Assembly (NCBI GenBank): GCA_003586115.2
Contig: QVOM02000034.1
Location: 108,327,510-108,391,509, forward strand
From: Salvator merianae
Lineage: Eukaryota; Chordata; Lepidosauria; Squamata; Teiidae
Reading direction: 5' to 3'
DNA: 64,000 nt
Both the position numbers and the translations under genes were made by a program. This document shows positions 45,904 to 55,990 of the stretch, piece by piece. The notes below the pieces were generated by a model, which worked only from the letters and a program-made list of their open reading frames with translations, was not told the origin of the DNA and did no database searches. How positions within the stretch are numbered: the first letter of the stretch is position 1; every line of letters starts with the position of its first letter.

Positions 45904-46807
45904 GGAGTGGCACACTGTAAAACAGAGCAACCAGGGGAAAAAACAGAGGTTCAGGCTATTACCATTTTGAAACAAAACAATTGTGCTAGCACACTGATGT
46001 CCAGTGGGTGTGGTACTGCTTCCTGCAACTGCTTTTTCTGCCACCTGTGACATCATCACCTGCCACTGCTGGAGTACCGCTTGTGTGGCTGCTCCTGATG
46101 CTTGTTGTCCTGCCCGCAACCTCTTCTTCCCACTGTCTGTGCCACTACTGCCACCCTCATGGCCACTTCCTTTTTTAATTCCCCAGCACTGCTTTTCAGT
46201 GTGGAACAGGCTGCTCGTTCCAGGAAAAGGCATCTCACCCTATTCCAGAACATCACAGGTAAGTGTGGAAAGGCCCAGCGTATTGGATTAAAAGAAGTAG
46301 AACACAGCTATAATAAAAAGACACTTTGAAACACAGCTTTCACCTCATGATTCCCTCAAGAATTCCCCCATAAGTAAGTACACTCAAGTCAATAGGGAAT
46401 TATAAAGAGTTATGAAATGCAGGACTATCAGACTACTTTACTTCTGAAATAAGTTTTTAAAAATTCCTACTTTCATATAATGAAAAAGGAAACAGACAAT
46501 CCAGACACCAGTGAAAGAAAAATCAATAGGCATGAAAAGTGAGCAAAGATACTTTCGCAAAGAATTATGTGTTAGAGGTGAGAGAGGATGATTTAACACA
46601 TGAAAACGGTATTCTGGAGAGAGATCCCTTTAAAAATAAATTTCTGCTAGGTCGTTTTAGAATTTTTTAAATAGGTATTTTAGGAGCTTTTTAAACTTAT
46701 GGGAATTACAGTATATTGCAATTTTTTTCTGAAGAATTCAAGGCAACACACCTTACTTGCCCCCCATCTAACCTTACATCACCCCTTGGCCCAATGGTCT
46801 TTCATAG
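45904..46807. other. No gene; family F-like terminus near 46195-46275
   Basis: CAGTGTGGAACAGGCTG and CCTATTCCAGAACATCACAG then GTAAGTGTGGAAAGGCCC resemble a family F or N right end. The remainder is unassigned. Confidence 0.35.
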
Positions 46808-47141
46808 CAAAGGGACTGTTCACACTTGACCCTTAGTGAGCAAGGAGACACTCACTGGGTAAACGCGTCTGTCCAGCCCGGATGCTACTGGCTGTGGATA
46901 GCAGTTACGCACTGCATCCCGATCAACACTTCAATGCCCGCTGTGTGCCAGATGTTGCCACAGCCACTGTCATGGTGATCAGGCCTGCATTTGCACTTTG
47001 AATGCCTGATGGCCCAGTGCAGGACTGGTATAAGACTGTTCTAGCACTCAAAGTGCAAACAGCTGCCACACTTCTCAGTCTTTACCAGCTTAGAATAATA
47101 TTGTTACACCATTCTAGGTTGGTCAGTGTGAAAAGGCTCTA
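46808..47141 (-). mobile_element. Family D MITE (copy 5)
   Basis: Left end AAGGGACTGTTCACACTTG with CTTAGTGAGCAAGGAGACAC. Right side ACCAGCTTAGAATAATATTG, its inverse ACACCATTCTAGGTTGG, and end CAGTGTGAAAAGGCTCT. Orientation is opposite to copies 1-4. About 334 bp. Confidence 0.75.
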
Positions 47142-48359
47142 AGTGAGGCTTTGACCCCATCGATTCTTGAGTTCTAGCCCAGCATACAAGCCACTAGAAT
47201 CTATGGTGGAATCTGAAATCCAGCTGGTAGCAGATTTTAAAGTACCTTTTCTTAAATGACATTTGACCATTCCTTTATTCACCTGTGCTCGCCTGGCTTC
47301 TACCTGTCCCTCCAAGTCTTGGAGCCAGGGCCACCTGCCCACGTAGCTTCCCTCATGCCCTGCAAGGGTTCCTTCACTCCCTGATAGGTTCCTAGAGACC
47401 AAATAATTCAGTACCCATGTAGAGAGGCATGGCAAACTCAGATCCAGACCATTTGAAATGGTATTTTACAAACTGCAGACACCTTTACCACCAGTTATGT
47501 TGATCAGTCCCCCTCTGGCCTCATAAGAAGTTTTGAAAAACTAGCGGAGAGAAGGAGGATTCTGGATTTCTAATGGATGTTCCATTAGTGTTACACTTCG
47601 ATTGACTTAGATTGGATGTGATGTTCCTATACATGCCTTATCTTTTTGAAGGAATGCTCCCCCACAGAGATCCACTGAACACTGTAAGCATGGTTAGTTT
47701 GGTTGTACAGCCATCATCTGCAGGGATCCACATGGCATCAACCATGGAAGAGGTCTTTCTGCTCTAACACATAGTTTATGGGATAGTGTCCTTGCCGAAA
47801 CACAGCAACCACGGAATTTCTTCAACTTTTGGTGACTGCTTAGACCATGGTCAGATCTCCAGAGTGTTCAGAACACATTGGAGGGTCTCCCTCAGTCTGC
47901 TCATCTCCACAGCACCTTCTGCTGAAGGGGTGTGAGGGTTCACAGGACATCAATCCTCCTCCAAGGTGCATATAGCTTCAAAGCTGCTTCTCACACACTC
48001 AGTCACATTCTCACTGCAGCAAAATGTGCTGTGTTCACATGCGGGCCTGGTGTGCTTCCACAGCCTTGGCTATGGCAACAGAGATATCAGACTCCTTGCT
48101 GAATCTGCAAGACTCACCTATTTCAGCAGAGACACCTCTCCAAGGAACTTTCTCCAGTGGAGCAGAGATGTAGTCCATATTTGCTTGCCTAAGCATTTGT
48201 TGATTGCCAACAAATTATCCATTACTGACTGATATTGTTGTTTTTAATTGTTATGATTGAAAACCACTCTAGGATGTATAATGATAAGCGGTACATAAAT
48301 GTTACAGGTAAGCAAATTAAAGACTGGTTTAAGGCAGATTTATTTTGTGGAGGAACGAG
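47142..48359. other. No gene recognised
   Basis: About 1.2 kb unassigned. GATAAGCGGTACATAAATGTTACAGG near 48285 hints at an old LINE tail but is too short to assign. Confidence 0.35.
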
Positions 48360-48898
48360 GGCTACATTCACACCTAAATTTTAATCCAGCTTCAATCCAG
48401 CTTCAGAGAAAGAGAACACACATCAGCAAAAGTGACTAGTCATTTTCTTTCCACATTATCTAACCCAAAGGGGAATTTTCTGCATTAAATAATGCTGAAA
48501 GAAAACAGCTTGCCACTTTGCTGATCTGATCTTGGGGCCTGTTTGCAACCTAGTGCTAGTGAGTGTCCACAGCTGTACTGGGAGCAGCTGGGCTGCTACT
48601 GGTCAGCAGTGTTCACACCTGCTTCCAGGTGTGAACACTGCAGGCCACAGCACAGCTGCAGCTGTATAGGCACACGACTCGTCCCCAATCACCATGGCAA
48701 CAGCTGAATATTTCTGTGCTCACTGTCATGGCTGGTGAGCCAGCATTCACACTGCAAATGCTAGAAGCCTGGTTCCAACAGGGTCTGTTCCAGCTTAGAA
48801 TGATAGAAGTCTACCAGTCTAAGCTTGAAAGTGCAAACAGGCCCTCTCACTCTGAAAGCAGACTGAAGCTGGATTAAAACATTGGTGTGAATGCAGCT
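48360..48898 (+). mobile_element. Family C MITE, split by a family D insertion
   Basis: The left end GGCTACATTCACACCTAA then ATTTTAATCCAGCTTCAATC mirrors the right end AGCTGGATTAAAACATTGG then TGTGAATGCAGCT. The core AGTGACTAGTCATTTTCTTT is intact. Family D (48534-48846) interrupts it after CACTTTGCTGATC. Confidence 0.8.
48534..48846 (-). mobile_element. Family D MITE nested in family C (copy 6)
   Basis: The left end GGGGCCTGTTTGCAACCT then AGTGCTAGTGAGTGTCC mirrors the right end AAAGTGCAAACAGGCCC. A 16-bp perfect inverted repeat GCAGTGTTCACACCTG / CAGGTGTGAACACTGC with a 4-nt loop lies at 48606-48641. No clear target duplication. Confidence 0.8.
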
Positions 48899-49281
48899 CA
48901 AGACTCAGATGAAAGTTATTAACCCACTACACTTCCCTACAAAAAGCATAAAGCTGATCTAGGTAACAGGATCTCACAAATCTAAAATTCGGGAATGGGG
49001 GTAGAGAAAAGCTTGCTTCTTCTAATAAGAGAAAAAAATAGCCACTGGGATGGTCCACCAGTTTGATATTGCAAGGCAGGGAGGTGAAGAGGGGCAGTGA
49101 TTGAAAGTGCAGTGTTCACCCAGACACAGCATGAGGCCATGGGAAACAATCGTGATTGGAAGTCATACCATCACATGCTGAATGGCAAACCAATCACCAC
49201 CTCCTTTCTTTCTCTGCTGCCTGCAAGGATTAATGCCATAAGCTGCCCTCAACTGCTTACAAATCATACTTTGGTTCAGTT
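48899..49281. other. No gene recognised
   Basis: Unassigned sequence. Confidence 0.35.
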
Positions 49282-49463
49282 AGGCTCACTCTGCACTGGG
49301 CCTTATTCAGGATTATATCCCAGAATAGGGGCCTGCCATCCATATGCTAGTACAAACTATGACTTGCCCTAGATCGGGCCTGCCATAATTTACTCTAACA
49401 TGTGGACAATAGGCCACTATTCTGAGATATAATCCTGAATAGAGTCCAATGGAGAAAAGGCCT
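49282..49463 (+). mobile_element. Family A MITE (copy 5)
   Basis: Left GGCTCACTCTGCACTGGGCC then TTATTCAGGATTATATCCC. Right GATATAATCCTGAATAGAGT then CCAATGGAGAAAAGGCC. Both flanks carry TTA (49279-49281 and 49464-49466), a 3-bp target-site pattern of the PIF/Harbinger type. Confidence 0.75.
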
Positions 49464-49466
49464 TAG

Positions 49467-50685
49467 ACTGTGCCAATGAAGAATTTCCTTCCCACTTACC
49501 AGGGAGTAATGGGAAGACTTTATTTGCAAGCTGTTTTAGTCAAGGCAATATGGTGGGTATTTGGACAGAAGAAGAGCTATCATCATAAAGACTAAGTAAA
49601 AATTTCCCAGTGCTTGGATTATTTCCAAGGAAGCTTTGCCTATATGACACTATTTAAAACGTATAGGGAAAAGGCTGCTTAAATGGCAAACGTTACCAGA
49701 AAGTATCTCTGTTGCGATTGCATTAAGCAGTCCAATGTTTAATCTAGTCATCAAGCCAATCATTATCACTTAGAACTACAACAACTCTCCAAGACTTCAG
49801 GCAGCAAAACAAGGCCAGCTTAAAAAGAGGATAATTTGATGTCCCATCTATTGCTTACTTCTGTGAAAGCAGCATTTACAGATCTGGGAATACATGTTGC
49901 CAGCATGCTAATGTATCATTTGTAAGTGCCAAGAATTGAACAGCAGCCCCAATGCAGTGATGGATGAAAGGTAAAGGATGACTAGAGTGCTTCGCAGGCC
50001 TTGGCTTTGTCTACCTAAAACTACTTCAAAGACCCGTTCAGGTAGGTAAGACCAAGGTATGTTGAATGTTCCAGTTGCTCACAGCCCCTTCTACACCAAC
50101 TGCTACTGCTGGCATGCCCACAATAGTAGACACAGGAAATGTTACTGGGAATTTTATATGCCTGCTGTTAAATTTTACTCAACTCTGATTATCTTTTAAG
50201 TGGAAATAGCTGGGACATTCAGCATATATTTCAACCACTCAGCTATTGGCCCATAAAGACTGAAATATTTCACTGAAACATTTTGAGAAGCTTTGTTTCA
50301 CTTTTTTCCAAAACAAAGTGGCAAATAAATGCCAGAAATGCACTATATCCTTTTTTTTTCATCAAACAGGACGCACTTCCCTATAGATGTACGAACATCA
50401 GAAGGCTAATTAAAATGCTGCATTTTCTGGAAAGTACATATCCAATGTAGGAAAATCACATTGAAAACATACTGAAAAAAGGAAATATATCACCATGAAA
50501 TTTCATCTTTTTTCCCCGCAATGGGTTCCCCACCAACCCAGGTTTGTCAGCTGTTAGGATTAACACATTAAAAAATGGATATTGATAAATTTGACTGGTT
50601 CAGGCTTCATCGCAGAGGACTGCATACAAATGAAGCATTTGCTCTTACTCAGTGTTAATTTTGCTTTTGGTTAATCATGTATAAG
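49467..50685. other. Single-copy stretch, no gene
   Basis: Repeat-poor and AT-rich. 49680-49960 and 50480-50690 might be conserved non-coding DNA, but this is unproven. Confidence 0.3.
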
Positions 50686-50868
50686 GGAGTGGCTGTAGCG
50701 CAGGCGTAGAGCAAGCTGCCTGGAAAGCAGAAGGTTGCCTGTTCAATCCCCACCTCTCCCCAGAAGTAGGCAATGACACTTCTGCATTGCTGCCAAGAAA
50801 ACTGCATGGAGGAGCCTATGCAGTCAGCCACAAGTCGGTCATGACTTGGTAGTACCTCACAATAATCT
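50686..50868 (+). mobile_element. tRNA-derived SINE, near full length (copy 3)
   Basis: tRNA-like head GGCTGTAGCGCAGGCGTAGA (A box near 50693) and B box GTTCAATCCCC (50731-50741), then CTCTCCCCAGAAGTAGGCAA. The body has AAAACTGCATGGAGGAGCC and the tail CACAAGTCGGTCATGACTTGG then TAGTACCTCACAATAAT. The tail is again BovB-like. This is the most complete of the three SINEs and has the best B box. Confidence 0.8.
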
Positions 50869-51166
50869 ATAATCAGCTAGAAACTGCTACAAAGTAACAC
50901 ACAGTGATAAAACCAATTACATCAGTCACTGAAAGTGGCTGAATGGCACAAAGCCCAGAGCAGCCTTGAAATGGAAGGACGGTGGCCAAGGTGGCAGATT
51001 ACAGTGACTAGAGGCCTTTTCACACCTGAAATTAGTGAGCATCAGGGATGCTCACTGGTCAAATGCTTCTGCATTTTGTGGAGACTCTGGCATGCTCCCA
51101 ATCATTAGCTGTCGTGGAGCACAAAATCATACTCTACAGCTGTACCAAGAGCAATGCTGCCATGAA

Positions 51167-52504
51167 GTTGTACCTATCTTTAAAGTTGTACCTATCTTTA
51201 AAAAAGGAAAGAAGGCTGACCCAGGCAACTACAGACCTGTGAGCCTGACTTCAATACCAGGCAAGATATTTGAACAAATCATTAAACAGCACATATGGGA
51301 GCACTTGGATGGGAATGCAGTAATTAACCAAAGCCAACATGGATTTGTAACAAACAAGTCATGCCAGACTAATCTTATTTCCTTTTATGACAAAATTACT
51401 GGATGGATCGATCAAGGAAAGGCTGTGGACATAGCATATCTTGACTTTAGCAAAGCATTTGACAAGGTGTCTCATACTATACTTATTGAAAAAATGATCA
51501 AATATGGGATTGACAGGACAACGGTTAGGTGGATTCATAACTGGCTTAGTGATCGTACTCAAAGAGTGGTCATAAATGGCTTCACATCCGATTGGAAGAC
51601 TGTCTCGAGTGGGGTACCGCAAGGCTCTGTCTTGGGCCCATTGCTGTTCAACATTTTTATAAACGATCTGGATGAAGGTGTCGAGGGGACGCTGATCAAA
51701 TTTGCAGATGACACAAAGCTAGGAGGGGTTGCTAACACTAGGGAGGAGAAGGAGAGGATTCAAAAGGATTTGGACAAGCTTGAACAGTGGGCTGAAACTA
51801 ACAGAATGACATTTAACAGGGAGAAATGCAAAGTTTTACATCTGGGTAAGAAAAATGACAATATCCAATACACTATGGGGGGAATCTCGCTGAGCAGCAG
51901 CACATGTGAAAAGGATCTGGGTGTTCTAGTAGATCATAGATTAAACATGAGTCAACACTGTGATGCAGCTGCAAAAAAGGCAAATACCATCCTGGGCTGT
52001 ATCAAGAAGAGTATAGAGTCTAGATCACGGGAAGTAATTGTCCCACTTTACTCTTCCTTGGTCAGACCTCATCTGGAGTATTGTGTCCAGTTCTGGGCAC
52101 CCCAGTTTAAAAAAGACATTGACAAACTGGAACAAGTTCAGAGAAGGGCGACCAAAATGGTGAGTGGTCTGCAAACCATGTCCTACGAGGAACGGTTAAA
52201 GGACCTAGGAATGTTTAGCCTACAGAAGAGAAGACTGAGAGGAGACATGATAGCTGTTTTCAAGTATCTGAAAGGCTGTCACAGTGCAGAAGGATTGGCC
52301 CTATTCTCAGTTGCACAAGAAGGAAGGACTAGAAACAATGGGATGAAACTTCAAGGGAGTAGATACAGGCTAGATATTAGGAAAAACTTCCTGACTGTAA
52401 GGGCAATCAGTCATTGGAACAGGTTGCCACAGGAGGTGGTGGGCTCTCCTTCGCTGGAGGTCTTCAAGGAGAGGCTGGACAGTTATCTGTCTGGGATGCT
52501 TTAG
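51167..52504 (+). CDS. CR1 reverse transcriptase (5'-truncated, open frame)
   Basis: An uninterrupted 445-codon frame ending with a stop at 52502-52504. It encodes the reverse transcriptase and C-terminal part of the CR1 second protein, which copies CR1 RNA into DNA at the insertion site. In order: YRPVSLTSIPGKIFEQII; AYLDFSKAFDKVSHTIL (motif A, catalytic Asp at about 51442); SSGVPQGSVLGPLLFNIFIN (motif B); LIKFADDTKLGG (FADD catalytic motif at 51701-51712); EKDLGVLVDHRLNMSQHCDA; EQVQRRATKMVSGL; SHWNRLPQEVVGSPSLEVFK. The N-terminal endonuclease domain is absent. The frame extends upstream to an ATG at 51035, but those 44 codons come from the family D host and are not LINE protein. It is unlikely to be functional without the endonuclease. 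The intact frame shows a recent insertion. Confidence 0.93.
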   Translation, partial: VVPIFKVVPIFKKGKKADPGNYRPVSLTSIPGKIFEQIIKQHIWEHLDGNAVINQSQHGFVTNKSCQTNLISFYDKITGWIDQGKAVDIAYLDFSKAFDKVSHTILIEKMIKYGIDRTTVRWIHNWLSDRTQRVVINGFTSDWKTVSSGVPQGSVLGPLLFNIFINDLDEGVEGTLIKFADDTKLGGVANTREEKERIQKDLDKLEQWAETNRMTFNREKCKVLHLGKKNDNIQYTMGGISLSSSTCEKDLGVLVDHRLNMSQHCDAAAKKANTILGCIKKSIESRSREVIVPLYSSLVRPHLEYCVQFWAPQFKKDIDKLEQVQRRATKMVSGLQTMSYEERLKDLGMFSLQKRRLRGDMIAVFKYLKGCHSAEGLALFSVAQEGRTRNNGMKLQGSRYRLDIRKNFLTVRAISHWNRLPQEVVGSPSLEVFKERLDSYLSGML

Positions 52505-52583
52505 TGAATCCTGCATTGAGCAGGGGGTTGGACTCGATGACCCTAGAGGTCCCTTCCAACTCTATGATTCTATGATTCTATGA
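51167..52583 (+). mobile_element. Young CR1 LINE, 5'-truncated
   Basis: A 1.4-kb CR1-type LINE. It begins inside the reverse-transcriptase region and runs to the diagnostic CR1 3' terminus of ATTCTATG octamers (52563-52583). An 18-bp unit coding VVPIFK occurs twice in tandem at the 5' junction (51167-51184 and 51185-51202). CR1 elements are usually 5'-truncated by incomplete reverse transcription and do not make long target duplications, as seen here. It lies in a family D MITE. Confidence 0.95.
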
Positions 52584-52825
52584 CACCACACATCTGTGGC
52601 TGTGGCAGTGGCTGCACCATCGTGTGGCATTGTCAGCCACTATGGCAGAAGTTTCCCGACTGCTGGCATGGCACAGGATACCAGCAGGACACTAGCGCTC
52701 ACACTGTGAATGCTAGTATCCTGCTGCCAGTCTGTTCTATGGCCTCGCAGTGCAGACAGTCTCCACACTGCGAGGTCTGTTCCACCATAGAACAGGATAA
52801 TGGTGGAGGGCACACACAGGCCCTA

Positions 52826-53555
52826 GTATTCAAGAAACTCACTCAGATCCACATAACTGTCTCTGCCACGAAATGGTGCATCATACTATAAAACCCTCGA
52901 ATTACTTACTAGCATGAGGGTCAAATAGCAGGTTTCTCATCTTCCAAGAATTTACAGTGAGTAAATATACCTTGCAAAATTACATTTTTATCTTCCTGAG
53001 ATACTGTTGTTTCTGGTGGTGCTGCTTTAATTTTCTGTGCTATGCACTGTGGTAAGGGTTCCCCCCCCCCTTTTTTTTTCATCTTGGGAATGGTTTTCAA
53101 AACAGGTTTTCCCCAAGACAACTTTTGAGGATCCCAACTTTCTTAATAGCTCGCTGCAGCTGGTATCCCAAAATGCCTGAAGATCACCAAATGGTGCTCT
53201 GGTATTTTGCAAGAATGCTGGCCATTACAAATATGAAATCTGGTAACGTTTCAGAATTACACAGAGAGAAGACTGAATACCAATCCATCCATCTCAGTAT
53301 TGCCACTATCTGTGCTTCCAGATAGCGGAACCTGAGCATTTCAGCAGAGGTTTTCTCTATCCTTTCCAGAGAAAGCCAAGAATTTAAGCATCATGAAGAT
53401 ACAAGAAAGAGGCAACATTTTTACACCCTGGGGTTAGAAAATCACTGCAGAGCTGCTGAAAAATCAACTAAAAAAATCTGGCTTGGGAGAGAAAGTGTAT
53501 ACATATTTTCCTGGGTTTTTAGTGTTGAATTGCATTAGATAATTTTCTGCAAGCT
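52826..53555. other. No gene recognised
   Basis: Unassigned; adjacent C and T runs occupy about 53060-53079. Confidence 0.35.
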
Positions 53556-53905
53556 ATGGGTGCCTCCAGACAGACAGAGGAAATCATGGAATCTAAGAAA
53601 GATCCTGTGATTGTCTCTTGCTTGAACTGTCAGACATGGGAGGCAATCACAGGTCTACACGCATGTCTGCCAGCTTGTCTCATTATAATCCCACTTATAG
53701 CTACCAGAAGTCAGCCAAACACCACCTACATCTCTTTGTGGTTTTTTTGCACACTTGGCTGACTTCTGGGTGGGATAAGTGGGATTATAATGAGACGAAC
53801 CGTCAGACACCAAAGAAGCATCCCTATTATGGGAAAGCCAACATCATTACAGGATTTCCTGTAACAGTGATATTATGGGATATCACCTCACTATCCGAGT
53901 AGTAT
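53556..53905. mobile_element. Inverted-repeat element (family L, copy 1)
   Basis: TCTCATTATAATCCCACTTA (53678-53697) pairs perfectly with TAAGTGGGATTATAATGAGA (53776-53795). Inside, ACCAGAAGTCAGCCA (53703-53717) pairs with TGGCTGACTTCTGGGT (53756-53771, one extra base). Outer sequence GTGCCTCCAGACAGACAG, and ATGGGATATCACCTCACTAT near the right edge, is shared loosely with 61525-61925. Probably a foldback MITE; superfamily not assignable. Confidence 0.6.
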
Positions 53906-54224
53906 ATTGGTAACCTTTTGCACAATTGTTCTGATTTCTCAAGTTCTTAAACTTCTTACTTTCAAAATCCAGTTTTTAAAAGGTATATATGAACTCTCAA
54001 CCAATTTCACAGCAATAGTCCTAGTTCTCACCTCACTCTACTTTCTGCTTTTAAGATTCTTAAAAGTCCACTATTTCCTGAATTCCTATTTGGGAACTGA
54101 ATTAAAAAAAATAGTGTGAGAATGTTCTTCAGTGTTTTTATCCCTCAGCTCTTTTGTTCATTCCCAATGAGCACTGTTTTATATTCTATCACAGAATAGT
54201 ATGGCATTTTATTTTGTTATGCTT
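53906..54224. other. No gene recognised
   Basis: AT-rich unassigned sequence. Confidence 0.35.
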
Positions 54225-55520
54225 GTTTGTTTTCAATATTTATATACTGATTTGTATTTAAAAAAAAACAAAAATGTTCACATATGCATTTTAAAAAACA
54301 AAGATAAAAACAATTAAAAACAAAAACTAAAATATAAAATATGAAAATATTATCTGAGACTGTGGGTAGGTAAGGATGGACAGCCATTCACACAGAGAAA
54401 ACATGAGAGAAAAAGAATGTCTTCAACAGGCACCTAAATGATGAGAGAGAAGAAAATTCCTGAATGACAAAGGGGAGAATATTCCAAAGGGTAGGTGCTT
54501 CCACAGAGAAGCTACCGCAGTAGGTTCAACATGATATTCAAGAAGCTATGGCATTTGCATCAGGAACTTCCCACTCCATTCCAGCGTTTTCAGAAATCTT
54601 CCCAGTCTGTAATGGGGGAAGTGATCCATTAGGTGGCTTGGTCCCAAGTTGTTTAGATCACAATATATCAAGCATAGAACCTTGAATCTAGCACAGTGGT
54701 TAATCAGCAACCAGGCACAATGTGTGCACAAGCCAGCATCCTCCTCAGCAGTCTGGCTCCTGCATTTTGCACCAGCTCTCCCTGTCCAGGTAAGGGTGTA
54801 GTTCATACAGCAGCCCGAACTGGTAATTGGCACTTCTACCACAGAGCTCAGTTGGGCCTCTAGTGACAAAGATGGTTCTAGAAGCATCCCTAAACTATGT
54901 ACCTGTTATCTGGGAAGGAGCACAGCCTCATCTAGGACAGGTGAGTTCCCCATCACCCATACCCAGGAATTTCCTGCCCACAGAGTCTCTGGCCACAGTC
55001 ATAACCAGTAATAAATAAGCACCTCTGAGGCTTTTGAGCCACATTCTTAGAACATATAAATGCAACCTAAAACTTGTTAGAATTTAACTTCAGTTTATTG
55101 ACCTCCATCCAGCCCATCATTGCATCCAGGCATTGGTTCAGGACATTCACAGCCTCTCCTGATTCTGAAGTTACGGATAAATACTGAGGGCCCACCCACA
55201 CCTACGTTATGATCCAGCTTCAGTTCACCTTTGGATGAAAACAGCACATCAACAAAGTGACTAATCATTTTCTTTCCACAATAACTAACCCGAAGGCGGA
55301 ATTTCTGATTTAGATAATGCTGAACGAAAACATCTTATTACTTCACTGATGTGTTGCCTCAGTCTGAAAGTGGTCCAAAGCTGGATTAAAACTTAGTTGT
55401 GACTGGGGCCCACCTCACATCCCCAAACTCCTGATGAGCACAACATAATGATGTTAAATGCCATTGGTGACAGAAGAGCACTCTGTGGCACCCTGCAAAC
55501 CAGCTACCAGGACACAGAGG
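54225..55520 (-). mobile_element. L2-type LINE, degraded, split by family C
   Basis: The minus-strand frame 54887-54546 reads LLEPSLSLEAQLSSVVEVPI, then AGLCTHCAWLLINHCARFKV, then LDHFPHYRLG-like text, resembling the L2 C-terminal region. Further upstream on that strand are the reverse-transcriptase-adjacent phrases (55430-55520, complementary to CCTGATGAGCACAACATAAT and CTGTGGCACCCTGCAAACC). The 3' tail is at 54225-54340, A/T-rich. Family C interrupts at 55188-55411. Confidence 0.7.
55188..55411 (+). mobile_element. Family C MITE nested in L2 (copy 3)
   Basis: The left end GGGCCCACCCACACCTACG then ATCCAGCTTCAGTTCACC mirrors the right end AAGCTGGATTAAAACTTAG then TTGTGACTGGGGCCC. The core AGTGACTAATCATTTTCTTT matches the other copies. 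Uninterrupted at about 224 bp, so it shows the true length of the family. Confidence 0.8.
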
Positions 55521-55639
55521 AATAATTACTTAATACTATGTGAAATAGCTGAGAATTCTTTCACACTCTATAAATGCATCTTTAACACCCTAGACACAGC
55601 AAGAATAACCACATTCTTGAGGGAACTTGGGAAATTCAT

Positions 55640-55990
55640 CTTCCGAATGTACATGAGCAGAAGCAAGAAATGCTCCTCTGGGTCAAACCCATGGACAATT
55701 CTAGTCCAGCAGTCTGCTGTCACAGTGGCCAACCAGCTGCACAACGAAGTCTACCAGCAGAGCTTGAGTACACAGCTTGCTCCGCCAGCAGTGTCCCAGA
55801 AGTTGTATTTTAGAAGCACACCTCCTACTCCTACTATCAGAGCTAATAGCCATTAATAGCCCTAACTTCCCTCGATCTGTCCAACCCCTTTCTTAAGCCA
55901 TCTATGCCAGTAGCCAACACTACATCTCATGGTAATGAATTCCAAAGCTGAACTGTGTGTTCTGAAAAAAAAAAAAAACAACACTTCCAC
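55640..55990 (-). mobile_element. CR1-type LINE 3' end fragment
   Basis: GGTCAAACCCATGGACAATT then CTAGTCCAGCAGTCTGCTG then CACAGTGGCCAACCAGCTGC, then AGTAGCCAACACTACATCTC and GGTAATGAATTCCAAAGCTG. This is the reverse complement of the CR1-type C-terminus and 3' untranslated region, extending further into the coding end than the copy at 38251. Confidence 0.7.

Larger units (their letters stand above)
51011..52825 (-). mobile_element. Family D MITE, split by a CR1 insertion (copy 8)
   Basis: Left part 51011-51166: GAGGCCTTTTCACACCTG, then TTAGTGAGCATCAGGGATGC. Right part 52584-52825: GTGGCTGTGGCAGTGGCTGC, CTCACACTGTGAATGCTAGT, the hairpin halves CTATGGCCTCGCAGTGCAGAC / CTGCGAGGTCTG, and a CACACACAGGCCCTA end. 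The CR1 LINE sits between the two parts. Confidence 0.75.

Noticed and set aside
51035..51166. First 44 codons of the long CR1 frame
   Set aside because: They derive from the family D host upstream of the LINE junction, so the ATG at 51035 is not a genuine LINE start.
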